A stretch of DNA of 64,000 nucleotides from Sciurus carolinensis (GCF_902686445.1 NC_062227.1:16840178-16904177), one strand, 5' to 3'. Positions 1 to 14,263 are shown, numbered from the stretch's first letter. The notes: generated from the letters alone by a model not told the origin. Numbers and translations are program-made.

Positions 1-696
1 AGACTAGACCACTTGGAAGACAGAACCTCAGACAATGAAGACAAAATATTTAATCTTAAAAAAAAAAAAGTTGCACAAACAGAGAAGATAGTAAGATATC
101 ATGAACAGAATCTCCAAGAACTATGGGACATCATGAAAAGACCAAATTTAGGAAATATTGGGATTGAGGAAGGCACAGAGATACAAACCAAAGGAATGAA
201 CAACCTATTCAATGAAATAATATCAGAAAATTTCCCAAACCTGAAGAATGAAATGCAAAATCAAGTACAAAAGGCTTACAGAACACCAAATGCACAAAAT
301 CACAACAGATCCACACCAAGACACATTATAATGAAAATGCCTAACATTCAAAATAAAGATAGGATTTTGAAGACTGTGAGAGAAAAGCATCAGATTACAT
401 ATAGGGGGAAATCAATACAGATAGCAACAGACTTCTTAATTCAGATTCTAAAAGCTAGAAGAGCCTGGAAAAACATATTTCAAGCTCTGAAAGAATATGG
501 TTGCCCACCAAGAATCCTATACCCAGGATAACTAACCTTCAGATTTGAAGATGAAATGAAATCCTTCCATGATAAACAAAAGTTAAAAGAATTTACAAAT
601 AGAAAGACTGTGCTACAGAATGTTCTCAACAAAATATTCCATGAGGAGGAAATGAAAAACAACAATGGAGGTCAGCAAAGGGAGGAACTACCTTAG
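1..696 (+). pseudogene. L1 ORF1 remnant (RNA-binding protein), 5' part missing
   Basis: This encodes the C-terminal two thirds of L1 ORF1p, the trimeric RNA-binding chaperone of the L1 ribonucleoprotein. Visible parts are the end of the coiled coil (HLEDRTSDNEDK), the RRM-like core (MKRPNLGNIGIEEG; RHIIMKMPNIQNKDR) and the C-terminal domain (RARRAWKNIF-like stretch). The homologous reading frame has an in-frame stop at 529-531, then continues to its natural stop at 694-696. An A-rich run near 58-69 adds about one residue relative to element 2. It is not functional. Confidence 0.9.
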
Positions 697-752
697 AGAA
701 AAACCACTCAAAGGAGAAACCAAGCCAAGTTAAACACCAAAAATAAGCCCAA

Positions 753-3700
753 ATGACTGGGAATACAAATCATATCTCAATAATAACCCTGAACGTTAAT
801 GGCCTAAACTCATCAATCAAAAGACATAGACTGGCAGAATGGATTAAAAAGAGAGACCCAACAATATACTGCCTGCAAGAAACTCATCTTGTAGAAAAAG
901 ACATCCACAGACTAAAGGTGATAGGATGGGAAAAACCGACCACGCACATGGACTCAGTAAAATGCGGGGTTTTCCATCCTTATATCAGATAAAGTGGACT
1001 TCAAGCCAAAGTTAGTAAGAAGGGATAAAGAAGAACATTTCATACTACTTAAGGGAACCATAAAATAGGAGGACATAACAATAGTAAATATTTATGCCCC
1101 AAACAGTGGTGCATCCCTGTACATCAAACAAATCCTTCTCAATTCCAGGAATCAAATAGACCATAATACAATAATTCTGGGTGACTTTAAAACACCACTG
1201 TCACCACTACATAGATCTTCTGAACAAAAACCAACTGAGGAAACCATACAACTCAATAACATAATCAATAACCTACACTTAATAGACATATATAGAATAT
1301 TCCATCCATCAAGAAGCAGATTCACTTTCTTCTCAGCAGCACATGGAACCTTCTCGAAAATAGACCATATGTTATGCGCAAAGAAGCCCTTAGGAAATGC
1401 AAAAAAATAGAGATACTGCCTTGTGTTCTCTCAGATCATCATAGATTGAGAGAAGAAATCAATGACAAAATAAAAAACACAAATTACTCCAACACCTGGA
1501 GACTAAATAATATGCTATTGAATCAAACATGGATAACAGAAAACATCAGGGAAGAGAGAAAAAAATTCTTAGAGAATGATAATACAACATATCAAAATCT
1601 CTGGGACACTAGGAAAGTGGTACTAAGAGGAAAATTGCATGGAATGCATTCCAGAAAAGAAGAAAAAGTCAATAACTAAATGACCTAACTTTACAGCTCA
1701 AACCCTAGAAAAAGAAGAACAGAATAACAGCAAAAGTAGTAGAAGACTGGAAATAATTAAATCAGAGCTGAAATCAATGAAATTGAAACAAAAGAAACAA
1801 TTCAAAAAATTGCCAAAACAAAAAGTTGGTCTTTGAAAAAGTAAACAAAATAGAGAAACTCTTAGCCACACTAACAAAGAGAAGGAGAGAGAAAACTCAA
1901 GTTACTAAAATTCGTGATGAAAAAGGAAATATCATGACGGACACCACTGAGACACAGAACATAATGAGAAGCTACTTTGAAAATCTGTATTCCAACAAAA
2001 TAGAAACTACCGAAGACATTGACAAATTTCTAGAGATATATGCTCCTCCCAAACTGAACCAGGAGGACATACACAATTTATAAACAGATCAATATCAAGC
2101 AATGAAATAGCAGAAGCCATTAAAAATCTACCATCCAAGAAAAGCCCAGGACCAGATGGTTCTCAGCCGAGTTCTACAAGACCTTCAAAGAAGAACTTAT
2201 TCCAAGACTTCTCAAAGTATTCCAGGAAATAGAAAAGGAGGGTACCCTACCGAACTCATTCTATGAAGCTAATATCACCCTCATACCCAAACCAGGAAAA
2301 GACAATCAAGGAAAGAAAATTTTAGACCAATATCCTTGATGAATATAGATGCAAAAATCCTTAACAAAATATTGGTAAACTGTATCCAAAAACGTATTAA
2401 GAAAATTGTGCGCCATGATCAAGTGGAGTTCATCCCTGGAATACAAGGATGGTTCAACATTCATAAATCAATAAACATAATCCATCATGTCAATAGACTT
2501 AAGGATAAGAATCATATAGTTATTTCAATTGGTGCAGAAAAGCATTCGACAAAATACAACACCCTTTCATGCTCAAAACACTAGAAAAAATAGGGATAGT
2601 AGGAACATACCTGAACATTGTAAAGGCTATTTATGCTAAGTCCATGGCCAACATCATTCTTAATGGAGAAAAACTGAAACCATTGCGTTTAAAAATGGGA
2701 GCAAGACAGGGATGTCCTCTTTCACCAGTTCTATTCAACATTGTCCTTGAAACTCTAGCCAGAGCAATTAGAGAGACTAAAGAAATTAAAGGGATACAAA
2801 TAGGAAAAGAGGAACTTAAGCTATCACTATTTGGTGATGACATGATTCTATATTTAGAGGATCCAAAAAACTCCTCCAGAAAACTTCTGGACCTCATGAA
2901 TAAATTCAGCAAAATACCAGGATATAAAATCCACAGGCATAAATCTAAAGCATTTTTATATGAAGCGATGAAACATCTGAAAGGGAAATGAAAACAACTC
3001 CATTTGCAATAGCCTAAAAAAAAATACTTGGGAATCAAAGAGGTAAAAGAACTCTACAATGAAAACAACAAAACATTGAAGAAAGAAATTAAAGAAAATC
3101 TTAGAAGATGGAATGATCTCCCATGTTCTTGGATAGGCAGAATTCATATTGTGAAAATGGTCATACTATCAAAAGTGCTATACAGATTCAATGCAATTCC
3201 AATGAAAATCCCAATGATGTACCTTACAGAAATACAGCAAGCAATCCTGAAATTCATCTGGAAGAATAAGAAAGCCAGTTTAGCTAAAGCAATCCTTAGC
3301 AGGAAGAATGAAACAGGGGGTATCGCAATACCAGAACTTCAACTATACTACAAAGCAATAGTAACAAAAATGGCATGGTACCAAAATAGACAGGTAGATC
3401 AATGGTACAGAATAGAGGACATGGACAAAAACCCAAATAAATACAATTTTCTAATATTAGACATAGCTGCCAAAAATATGCAATGGAGAAAAGATAGCCT
3501 CTTCAACAAATGGTGCTGGGAAAACGAAATCCATATGCAATAGAATGAAATTAAACCCCTATCTCTCACCCTGCACAAAACTCAATTCAAAATGGATCAT
3601 GGACCTCAGAATCAGACCAAAGACCCTGCCTTTTATAGATAAAAAAGTAGGTCCAAATCTTCAACATTTCGGCTTAGGATCAGACTTCCTTAATAGGACT

Positions 3701-4531
3701 CCCATAGCACAAGAAATAAAAGCAAGAATCAATAACTGGGATAGATTCAAACTAAAAAGATTTCTCTCATCAAAGGAAACTCTCAGCAATGTGAAGAGAG
3801 AACTTACAGAGTGGGAGAAAACCTTTTCCACTCATACTTCAGATAGAGCACTCATTTCCAGAATATATAAAGAACTCAAAAAAGTACACCGAGAATACAA
3901 ATAACCCAATAAACAAATGGGCTAAGAAAATGAACAAGCACTTCACAGAAGACCTACAAACAATCAACAGATATATGAAAAAAATGTTCAACATCTCTAG
4001 TAATAAGAGAAATGCAAATCAAAACCACCCTAAGATTCCATCTCACCCCAATTAGAATGGTGATTATCAAGAATACAAGCAACCATAGTTGTTGGCGAGG
4101 ATGTGGTGAAAAAGGTACACTCATACATTGCTGGTGGGGTTGCAAATTAGTGCAGCCACTCTGGAAAGCAGTGTGGAGATTCCCTAGAAAACTTGGAATG
4201 GAACCACCATTTGACCCAGCTATCCCAGTCCTTGGCCTATACCCAAGGGACTTAAAATCAGCATACTACAGATACGGCCTCATCAATGTTCATAACTGCT
4301 CAATTCACAATAGCCAGATTGTGGATCCAACCTAGATGTCCTTCAATTGATGAATGGACAAAGAAACTGTGGTGTATATATATATATACAATGGAATATT
4401 ACTGAGCTATAAAGAATAATAAAATTATGGCTTTTGAAGACAAATGGATGCAATTGGACAATATCATGCTAAGTGAGAGAAGTCAATCTCAAAAAACCAA
4501 AGGATGAATGATCTCACTGAGAAGTGGATGA
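753..4531 (+). pseudogene. L1 ORF2 remnant (endonuclease-reverse transcriptase)
   Basis: ORF2p of L1 carries an apurinic-like endonuclease, a reverse transcriptase and a Cys-rich C-terminus. It starts at [10 protein letters not shown] as in element 2. Endonuclease signatures include LNVNGLNSS and CLQETHL. The frame is broken repeatedly by stops and frameshifts, leaving fragments such as 753-992, 1374-1679, 1826-2083, 2569-2991, 3028-3543 and 4012-4335. The RT catalytic block reads FGDD near 2830-2841 where element 2 has FADD. The natural C-terminal end, by comparison with element 3, is the TGA at 4529-4531. It is non-functional. Confidence 0.92.
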
Positions 4532-4760
4532 TGACACATAATAGGGTGTGGGACGGGGGCAAGAATAGAGGAAGGAGGGACTGTATAGAGGGAAAAAAGT
4601 GGTGGGAAGGGTGGGGGAAAGGAAAAAATAACAGGATGACTCAAAAACTATTGCCCTATGAAATCTACAATTACGCAAATGGTATGCTGTTACTCCATGT
4701 GCAAACAGAAACAACATGTATCCCATTTGTTTACAATAAAAATAAATTTTAAAAAATTTA
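4532..4760 (+). other. 3' UTR and A-rich tail of L1 element 1
   Basis: A short L1 3' UTR. It contains a G-rich stretch (GTGGGAAGGGTGGGGG near 4600-4617), typical of mammalian L1 3' UTRs, and ends in AATAAAAATAAATTTTAAAAAA. A short TA run at about 4376-4388 lies just upstream in the ORF2 end. Confidence 0.8.
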
Positions 4761-5545
4761 AGTAAGACCCATATAGGCGAAAAGTGAAATTAGAAAGAGA
4801 AAATTATAAAAAAATGAAGATGCGATTGGATTACTGTGCAGAAAAAGAAGATCCTAAAAGATTTCCAATTGAAAATCCAGTCATTTCCTTTGTAATTGCT
4901 AATATAAAACCATATATGCCACATAACTTCTGTCTTGGATTTCATTCTTTCAATGTGATCTCTTTCAAATAGGGGTTCTTCCCTCATTTCTTTACTTAAA
5001 AAGTACAAAAAAAGATTCCCAGAATCATGGTTTATACATCCTTCACCCAACTCTACACAACATCACTTATGTACATCCATCAAACTGAGCACAGTCTTAA
5101 AAGTCTTCATTATTAATCATATTAGATCTCTAATGATAAAGGGAAAAAAGTTTCAAAGACACTCTTGGCCTCTGGATTGATATCAGCAGAAGGTAATATG
5201 TGTCTTTAGCCATAATTCTGTCACTTTATAAAAGTAATAATATCTTCCCAATGCCAAGCATATAAGAATAAGAGCATGCAGTACCGGGGCTTTTGTCTTT
5301 TGTCTTCACCTCTAATTATTCTAGTTGTCATTGAGATTGACTTGGAAAACTTCAGGATGTAGTAGTCCACTTCATTTGCCAAGAGTTAGGGAGAGTATCA
5401 AGAAGACCCCTACTTTGCAAGGACAACTTCAGTTGACATTTTGTGTTTCAAGCAATTGAACCCTGGTGAGAATTTTGTTCTTCAAGATGTTGCTGAATAA
5501 ATACATGCATGAGCATATTCCTGAGAATTATATCTATTATCCATT
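4761..5545 (+). repeat. Array unit 0, distal part only
   Basis: This is the end of an array unit, resuming right after L1 element 1. Its E2-like block (about 5320-5465) is type A: it carries two stop codons (TAGTAG near 5360) in the frame that stays open in type B copies. No gene is supported here. Confidence 0.85.
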
Positions 5546-8500
5546 CCTGAGAGTTTTCTAATCACCAGGAGTAACTGCTTTTATGAAGTTTAGTTCACTG
5601 GGGAAGCATGACTGACTGTAATCTACCCTGCATGCTGACAACTCTCGTTGGAAGGATCTTCCCCTTCAAACTTGTACTCTTCCAACCTTGTTGTATTCAT
5701 TTGACATAGCACAAAATGTTGAGACACTGCAGGTTTGCCGTTATCTGAATAGGCTTTTTTACATAGGTAGCTAGATCCACTTCCAGTCTGACTGTGTGAA
5801 ATACTTTTTAGGTAAACCACATCATTTCTAAGCCAAACAATTGCTAACAAAATTTTAATTACAGTTTTGCAAGAAATTCTGCTACTAACCTTTGATACAT
5901 AGCAGAAACCACAATCCAATGATGAATAATCAGTGAAAGATCTGTCTCTGCATTTTTAAGGAGGAAATATGTTGTATCTGAGCAATGAGGATAAATTTAT
6001 TCCAGTGAACCATGGGGACTGCAGTAGGAGGAGAGGTAGGCCTATGTGGGAAAACTTATATGATCAGGTCATATTTGTGGAGATATTTGAGATCATTCAC
6101 ACCTGAACCAAAGCCATTGCAATTATAATCTCCTCAATCAGTTCTCACTATTCTTATTCCTTCTGGACATTTCCTTTGATAAATTGTAAGCAGCAGATAT
6201 CTTGGCAAAATGCACAGTTTCATGCATGTGCTGGATATAGCCTCTCAACTCAGTCATGGGGCAGGTTTTGGAAGTTGTTTCTCCAGAGCAAAGCCAGTTT
6301 CCCCAAAGGAGGGAAACCATAAGCCTAACAGCTAGAGCAGGACTGTAAATATAATAAGGGAAATGGAAGTGTTGATAATTCATCTGGTCTTTGATCCCAG
6401 GAAAAATATTTGCTTGAAGGAAAAATTATATCCTCATCCAAATTTAAAACTTCTTACTGATATGTTTGCTGCAATTCTTCTGAGGCTTCAATACATTAAT
6501 TTTAAGTACATAAAATCTTATACATTGAATACTCATACACTTCCTTTCAAACTTCTTCTGTATTAGTTTTGACCCTTTTGAGAGAAATGACGTACATGTT
6601 TACAATGTCTGTTGTGTCATGAGAGCAAAAGAGGTGAGAGCTCCAATACTCAATGTGGAAGCTGCTGGCTTCGGTCATGTTGGTTTTGAAGGGTGAGAGG
6701 TTACAGACTCTGGTGGATAATGCAGGTTTTTTGTTCCCAAGTGGTGTGTCTGGGTTTTGGGCATCATGGATTTCAATGAGTGACTTCCCTGAACTCCTGG
6801 TTGTGCTTTAGATACCTCCTGTTGTCACAGAAAAGCAGCATGACAGCACAATGGTGTCATGATTCCCATGGCAACCAGAGATATTTGAGTTCCTGGTTGC
6901 TTTAGACCAACATTCCAGAAAAGCTCAGGCTGAGCTGTGATGGAAAGACAGGAAAGGAAGGAGTGGGGTTCTGCTATTTTCAAGAAATGCATTTACAACA
7001 TCTTTGCCCAGGAGAAGAGGAGACTGAGTGTGTTGGGGCAGCAGACTTTTGGACCTGTGAGAAATCCAGGTCCTTTCAGGACAAGGGTTACTACTGAAGC
7101 AAAACAGCCTGCAATAAAGTCCAGACAGGCAGGTGGAGCTCTTATTGTTTGGCCACACTGGGCCTCACTGCACTTGGGAACCCCAATATTGCTGCAGGCA
7201 TTAAGCCCCCACCAAATCTAGTGGACCAGGGAGGGACTGAGGGGTGGTGGAAGAGTGTGGTTCACACAGCTTAGCACTGGTCACAATTGGTAGTGCTCTC
7301 TGTATCCTCTCCTTCAGGTATGTGCCTACTGGGGATTTTGATGAGTCAAAAAACTGACCCAGGGCTCTAACACCCTCAAGGAATGATGGGTGTTGACAGC
7401 TCAGGAAAGGGGAGTAAGTATTGCAGACAGGTGTCCTAGGTCATGTTATAATTGGGAAACATCATAGCAAATCTGGTGGGATGCTTCTTCTTTCCTACAT
7501 TGCCCAAACAGGAGACAGATGGAACCTGGGAAGTTTGACTTCTATGTGGAAGTGGGTGACTGCTCTGAAATATATAGAAAAGGTAAAGAAAGTATTGATG
7601 AGTCACTGGGTCTGTGATCCAAGGAAAATATTTGTTGGCATAATAAAAAAATATATATTCTCAAATTTCAACCTTCTTATAGATATATTTGCTGCAATTA
7701 TTCTGAAAATTCAATAGAGTGAGATTAAATTCATAAAGTCATATCCATTGAACACTCATATACTTCCTTTCAAAATACTTCTGTATTAGTTTTGACCCTT
7801 TTCAGAGAAATGCCTTGCTTGGTTACCAATACTCTTGTGTCATGACAGCAAAAGGGGAGACAGCTCCAATATTAAATGGAAGCAGCTGGCTTAGGGCATG
7901 TTGGTTTTGAATGACAAGAAGTTCCATGCTCCAGTGGGAGAATGCAGGATTTTTTGCTCCCCTTGGTGTGTTTCTAGGCCTTGGGCATCATGGGTTTCAA
8001 TGAGTGGTGTCCATGAAATCCTGGCTGGGCTGCAGATAAAACATAATGTCACAGAAAGGTGGTATGACACTGCACTGGCATCATGCTTTCCATGGCAACC
8101 AGAGATACTTCAGGTCTTAGCTGCTTCAGACCAAGATTCCAGACAAGCGCCAGTTCGGCTCTGATGATAAGAAGGAATAAGAGAATGCAGGGTCTGCTTT
8201 CTTTAAACAATCTGATGCCAAAATCTTCACCCAAGAAAAGGGGAGCCTGGGTGTTTTGGGGCAGTGGGCCCCCGGGCCTTTGAGTCATCCAGGTTCTTTT
8301 AGGACAAGGGATCCCTCTGAAATCTAACAGCCTGCGTACTCTCCAGGCATGCTAGGTAGTACTATTCTCATTTGGCTGCATCAGGTCTCTTGGCTCTTGA
8401 GCACCCAGATACTGCTGCAGGCAATTAGTCCCCACCAAATCTATGGGAACAAGGAGGGACTGAGTGTTGCCAGAAAGTAAGTGGATCACCTGAATTAGCC

Positions 8501-10458
8501 CCAGTCACAATTGGAGAAGCCCTCTGAAACTGTGCTTCCAGGTCTGGGCACACCTGGAATTATGATGAGTCAGGAAACCAGCCCAGGGCTCTAAGAGACT
8601 CAAGGAAAGATGGCTGTTTACAGCTCAGGAGAGATGAGCATGCAGTGAAGAGCAGTGTGTTATCTGATGATTGAATTGAGAAACATCATAGCAACTCTGG
8701 TGGGATGAAACTCCTTTCATAAATTGCCCAAAAGGAACTGAGCTGGGATCATGGAAGTTTGATTTCTATGTGGAAGTGGGTGTCAGATATGATCCCTAAA
8801 GAGAAGAAAATAGACTACATCACTCACCAAGTTCGATGGATGCCTGGAAGGGGCTAGCAAGTGAGGAGAGATGTTTTGTGCTCACTCTACATTCCAAGCT
8901 CCACCTCTTTCTCTACAGTCTTACAACCTTCCTCCACAAAAAAATTGCCTTGGTATGAGTTTCCAAGAGCCCTTCACTTACCTTTAAATGCAGAAGTATC
9001 TGGCCAATCTGGTTTTACATAAGGGTTCATTCACTTGACTTGAAAGAACACAGGCCTGCTGGGACAACGCCAAGGGTCCCATACCAGTCCCTGGAGGGTG
9101 CAGACTGTAGGCCAGTGTCCCAGATAATGGCACAACCATACTGCAAAATAAGTGAAACTGATGGATGAAACAAGTGCCAAATTATGGCATAATTAACACA
9201 GATTAACAGGCATAATACCACAATTGAACTTGCATGGAATTTCAAAGATGAGCATTGAAAATAGAATGAGGAGTGTACATTTTCATGGCAGAAAAAGCAG
9301 ATGTGTTTCAGAGATGAGAACCATGATAACTGAAGAGACACTAAAAGTAATGTCATTGTTAATATTTACCAAAATTTCCAGAACATTCCTTCAGTTTCAA
9401 AAACTACAAAAACAGTGAGAAGTGATAGGGAGATCATTGTATGAGCAATGAAAGTTACAGACAAGTATTCAACTTGCAGAACATATCAGTGGCCATGGCA
9501 TTTCTTGGCCCTATACTGTTTCTTCCAAAGGGGAGCTGATTAAAACATGGATTTTGTGTTAATGACACATGACATACATGGAATGGCACTCATTACAACA
9601 CAGCACCTACACCCAAATATGTAATCTTAAACAAGTACAAGTTTGTGAATGCAACACTGAATGATGACTCTTGAAAGAAAGAATGCAGCACAACATCAGA
9701 AAATGAAACAAAAACATTTCTGTTTAAACTAAAATAGAAGGCCCAATATGGGTGAAAATTTAAAATTAAAAAAGAGGACATTATAAGAAATGAAAATGTG
9801 ATAGAATTATTGAGCAGGAAAAGCAGATCCTAAATTATATCCAAAATTCAAAATCCATTATTTTCCTTTCTATTTGCTTATATCCATCCATACATACCAC
9901 ATAAGTAATATCTCTCATTTCATTCTTTCAATGTGATCTCTTTCAAATAGGGGCACTCCTGTCATTTCTTAATCTACATAGCACAATCAAATAATTCCCA
10001 GAATTATTTTTCATATGAGCACAACAGATTCTTCACCCAATTCTACACAACATCTCTTAAGAACATCCATGAAAATGAGCACAGTCTTTAAAATTCTACA
10101 TTATTAATGATACCAGACCTCCAATGATACAGGGAATAAAGTTTTTAAAGACATCCTTGGACTAATGAATGATATCAGCAGAAGGTAAGATAGTATTCAG
10201 CCACAAATCATTCACTTTTTAATAATAATAATATATTCACAATGTCAAGCATATAAGAATGAGAGAATGCAGGGCCAAGGACTTTTTTTTGTGTTCCCCT
10301 CTTGGTATTCCAGTTGATACTGAGATTAACTTGGAAGTCCATCATGCTGCAGTTGACATTTTATTCTATGGAACCCCAGTGAGAATTTTGTTGTTGAAAA
10401 ACTTGTTGAGTAAATACCCACATAAGCACATTCTTAAGAATGACATAATGTATCCATT
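5546..10458 (+). repeat. Array unit 1, with 1.2 kb internal duplication
   Basis: A unit of about 4.9 kb, longer than the standard because 6345-7566 is repeated as 7567-8788. The E2-like block near 10305-10390 has lost roughly 85 bp in its middle. The E1-like block occurs twice (near 6810-6945 and 8035-8165), and both have stops in the expected frame. No intact gene is present. Confidence 0.85.
6345..8788 (+). repeat. Internal tandem duplication in unit 1 (2 x ~1.22 kb)
   Basis: The stretch beginning near 6345 (TAAATATAATAAGGGAAATGG and the following CTTTGATCCCAGGAAAAATATTT) restarts near 7567 (AATATATAGAAAAGGTAAAG, then CTGTGATCCAAGG). The join falls where the first copy would otherwise have continued into GATCCCTAATGAG. 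The second copy carries on into the rest of the unit. The two halves have diverged, so the event is not recent. Confidence 0.8.
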
Positions 10459-13400
10459 CTTGAGGATTTTCTAATCACAAGGAATAAATATATTTACAAA
10501 ATCCAGGTCAATGAGGATGCACTCTTGACTGCACTCCCACTCCATTTTGAAAACTCTCATTGTAATGAGCTTCCCCTTCAGACTCATACTTTTCCAAAAT
10601 TGTTGTTTTTAATCCAGTTGACAGAGGACAAAATGTTGAGACACTGCAGGTTTAGCATTATGTGAAGAGGTTCTTTAAGGTAGGTGTCTGGATCCTCTTC
10701 AAGTCTGACCCTGTAAAATCTTTTCAGGAAAACCACCACATGTCTAAGCCAAACAACTGCTAACAAATTTTTAATTTAACGTTTGCAAAAAATCCTGCAA
10801 GTATCTTCTGATACATATCAGGATCCACAGTTCAATTGTGTATCATGTGTGAAAGATTTGTCCTTGCCTCTTTAAGAGGAAATAGGTTGTAACTGAGCCT
10901 TGAGCCCAAATTTATTCCAGTGACCCATGGTGGCATGGGGAAGGAGGAGAGACATGCCTATGTGGGAGAACTCATATGATCAGGTCATTAATATAAAAGT
11001 TGATATTTGAGATCAATCACACCTAAAACACAAGCCATTGAAATCACAAGCTCCTCATTCCTTTCTCACTCTTCTTATTCCTTCTGTATCTTTCCTTTGA
11101 AAAATCCTAAACAGTAGATATCTTGGCAAAATGCATAGCTCCATGTGTGCTGGATCTAGCCTATCTGTTCAGTTTTGGGGGAACTTGAGCAAGTTTTTTC
11201 TCTTGGGCAAAGCCAGTTTCCCTAAAACAGGGAAAGCCTAAGCGACTTAGCTAGAACATGTGTGTAAATATAGAAAGGGAAAGGGAAGAGTTAGTAGTTC
11301 ACTGGGTCTGTGATCCCATGAAAAATATTTGCTGGCAGAAAAAAAATATATATCCTCATTCAAATTTCAAATTTTGTATAGCTATGTTTGCTGCAATTCT
11401 TCTGAAACTTCAGTAGAGTGAGATTAAATGTATAAAATCATATCCGTTGAACGCACATACACTTCCTTTCAAAATCCTTCTGTATTGGTTTTGACCCTTT
11501 TAAGAGAAATGCCTTCCTTGGTTTCCAGTTCTCTTGTTACATGCGAGCAAAAGAAGAGAGAATTCCAAAATTCAAAGTGGAAGTGGCTGGATTAGGGCTT
11601 TCACTAAAGGGTTCCAGGCTCCGTTGGGAGAATGCAGGGTTTTTGCTCCCCATGTTGTGTTTCTAGGTCTTGGTCATCATGAGTTTCAATGAGGGGCATT
11701 TCTGAAATCCTGGATGCACTGCAGATACCACCTGATGAAACAGAAATGTGATATGACAGGACAATGGGGTCTTGGTTCTCATGGCAACCAGAGATACTTG
11801 AGGGCCTGGCTGCTTCAGACCAAGATTCCATAGAAGCACATACACAACTGTGATGGTAAGAAGAAAGAAGCAGGGATTGGGAAGTCTGCTATTTTAAAGA
11901 AAACCATTGCCAACATCTTGACCAGGAGAAGGGGAGCATGAGTGTGTTGGTGCAGAAGGCACATGGGCCTTTGAGAGATTCAGGTCCTTCCAGGTCAAGG
12001 GCTCCCCCTGAAACCTAACAGGATGAAGTCTACTCCAGACATGCTATGTGACACTGTTCTTGTTTGTCCCCATCAGGTCTCATGGTTCTTGGACACCATG
12101 ATACTGCTTCAGTCAACTAGACCTCACCAAATATAATGTACCAGGGAGGGACTGAGAGATGATCACAGCACATGGATCACCCAACTTAGCCCCAGTCACC
12201 ATCAGCAAAGCCCTGAGAATCCATGCCTCCAGGCCTGGGCTCCCCTGGGGTTTGAATGAATAAGTAATCTGGCCCAGGGCTCTCATCATTCTCCAGGAAT
12301 GATGGCTGTTGATAGCTCAGGAAAGATGAACATGCAGTGAAACCGGTGTGTTAGGGGATGATTGAATTGAGAAACATCACAGCAACTCTGGTAAAGTCCC
12401 ACTCCTTTCCTAGATTGCCCAAAGAGGAGACAACTGGAATTTGGAAGTTTGACTTCTGTGTAAAAATAGGTGGGTGCTCTAATCCCTAATGAGAAGAAAA
12501 GAGAGTCTATGACTCATGAAGTATGATGGATATCAGGAAGGAACTAGGAAGTGAGGAGAGATATTCTGTGCTCACTCCACATTGTGGTCCCCATCTAATT
12601 TGCTGCAGTCTTACAAACTGGCTCACCACAGAAATTATCTTGTTATGAGTTTCCAAGGATCCTTCACTTACATTTAAATGCAGAACATCCTGGCCAATCT
12701 TCCTTCACATAAGGATTTATTCACTTGACCAAAGTGATATTTGGTCACAAAGCCTGCTGGGATAATGCCAAGTATCCTTTTACCAGTCCCTGGAAGAAGT
12801 AGATTGCAGGGCCGTGTCACGGATATTGGCATCAACATACTCCAAAAAAGTGAAAAGGATGGATGAAACAAGTGCCAGTTTATGGAATGATGAGCACAGA
12901 TTAAAAGTGCATAATACCACATTAGAACATTCATTACACTGAAATAGAGGAATGATTCAAATATTCAAACTGAGTATTGAAAAAAAATGAGGAGTGGGCA
13001 TTTTTTGGCAGTAAAATCAGATGTGTTTTGAAGATGAGAATCATGTTAAATAAAGAGACACTAAAAATGTCAGTATTAATAGTTACCCAATATTTTCAAG
13101 GACATTCCTTCTGCATCAAAAACTACAAATACAGTGAGATGTCATAGGGTGATCAATGTGTGAGTAATGAAAGTTACTGCCAAATATTCATTGCAAAGAA
13201 CATCAGAGTCCTTGGAAATTCTTGGCCCTATCCTGTATATTCCAAGGGGGAACTGATTACAGACATGCTGGATTTTCATTTCTGGTTCCTGATGAACATG
13301 GAATTTCATATTTTCCACCATAGAACCTACACCCAAATATGTAATATTAAACAAGTACATATTTGTAAAGGCAACACTGAATAATGACTCTCAAATGAAA

Positions 13401-14248
13401 GAGTTCAGCCCCACATCAGAAAATGAAACAGAAACATCTGTGTCAAAATGAACAAGGAAGACACAATAAAGACGAAAGCTGAAATTCAAAAAGAGAAAAT
13501 TATACGAGATGAAGATGTGATAGGATTACTCAGCAGAAAAAGCAGATCCTAAATTATTTCCAAAAATCAAAATCCATTCTTTTGCTTGTAATCACTTATA
13601 CCCATTCATACATGCCACATAACCAAAGTCTTTGATTTCATACTTTCAATGTGATCTCTTTCAAACAGAGGTTGTTCTTTAATTTCTTAAACTACACAGC
13701 ACAATAAAATAATTCCCAGAACCATGGTGAATATGAGCACACCACATTCTTCACCCAATTCTACACATCTCTTAAGTACATCCATCAAACTGAGCACAGT
13801 CTTTAAAATGCTTCATTATTAATGATACCAGACCTCCAATGATACAGGGAAAAATGTTTTAAAACATCTTTGGCCTCCTGAATTATATCATGGTAGGTAA
13901 TTTATCTCTTCAGTCATAATTCATTCACTTTTTAAAGATAATACTATCTTCCAAATGTCAAACATAGAAGAATGAGACAATGTACAGCAAAGGACTTTTG
14001 CTTTTGTCTTCATCTCTTTTTATTCCAGTTGACATTGATATTGACTTGGAAAACTCCAGGGTGTAGTAGTCCATTTAATTTGCCAAGAATCTGGGAGAGT
14101 ATCAATAAAACTGCTACTCTTCAAGGACTACTGCAGTAGACATTTTGGTTTTCATGCTATAGAATCCTGGTGAGAATTTTGTTCTTCAAGAACTTGCTGA
14201 GTAAATACCCACATGAGCACATTCCTGAGAATGATATAATCCATCCAT
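10459..14248 (+). repeat. Array unit 2, standard length
   Basis: A full unit of about 3790 bp with no large rearrangement. It carries an E1-like block at 11725-11855 with a good donor, a minus-strand donor-like site that has decayed (CTTACATTTAAATGCAG near 12666), and a type A E2-like block near 14028-14170 with stop codons. It ends at the insertion point of L1 element 2. Confidence 0.88.
11725..11855 (+). other. E1-like block of unit 2 (candidate exon, disrupted)
   Basis: The block is 131 nt, the same length as in units 3 and 4, and is preceded by CTGCAG and followed by GTAAG. In the E1 reading frame it encodes the shared GSHGNQRY motif but has an in-frame stop after KIP, near 11830. The splice-site match is directly visible; exon status is inference. 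Confidence 0.35.
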
Positions 14249-14263
14249 TCCTGAGAGTTTTCT
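14249..14263. repeat. Target-site duplication, left copy (L1 element 2)
   Basis: The 15-base sequence TCCTGAGAGTTTTCT is repeated at 21122-21136 on the other side of the element. The same sequence is uninterrupted in the other array units, which identifies the pre-insertion site. The TTTTCT/AA context fits the L1 endonuclease preference. Confidence 0.9.

Larger units (their letters stand above)
1..4760 (+). mobile_element. LINE-1 element 1, cut by window start
   Basis: A non-LTR retrotransposon of the L1 family. The window opens inside the ORF1 coiled coil, so the 5' UTR and ORF1 start lie outside. ORF1 remains run to 696, ORF2 remains from 753 to 4531, then a short G-rich 3' UTR and an A-rich tail ending near 4760. 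Directly after the tail the sequence resumes as array unit (the stretch beginning AAGACCCATATAGG, which other units carry uninterrupted, for example near 58655). The element therefore inserted into an array copy. The many frameshifts and stops mark it as an old, dead copy. Its left target-site duplication is outside the window. Confidence 0.95.
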
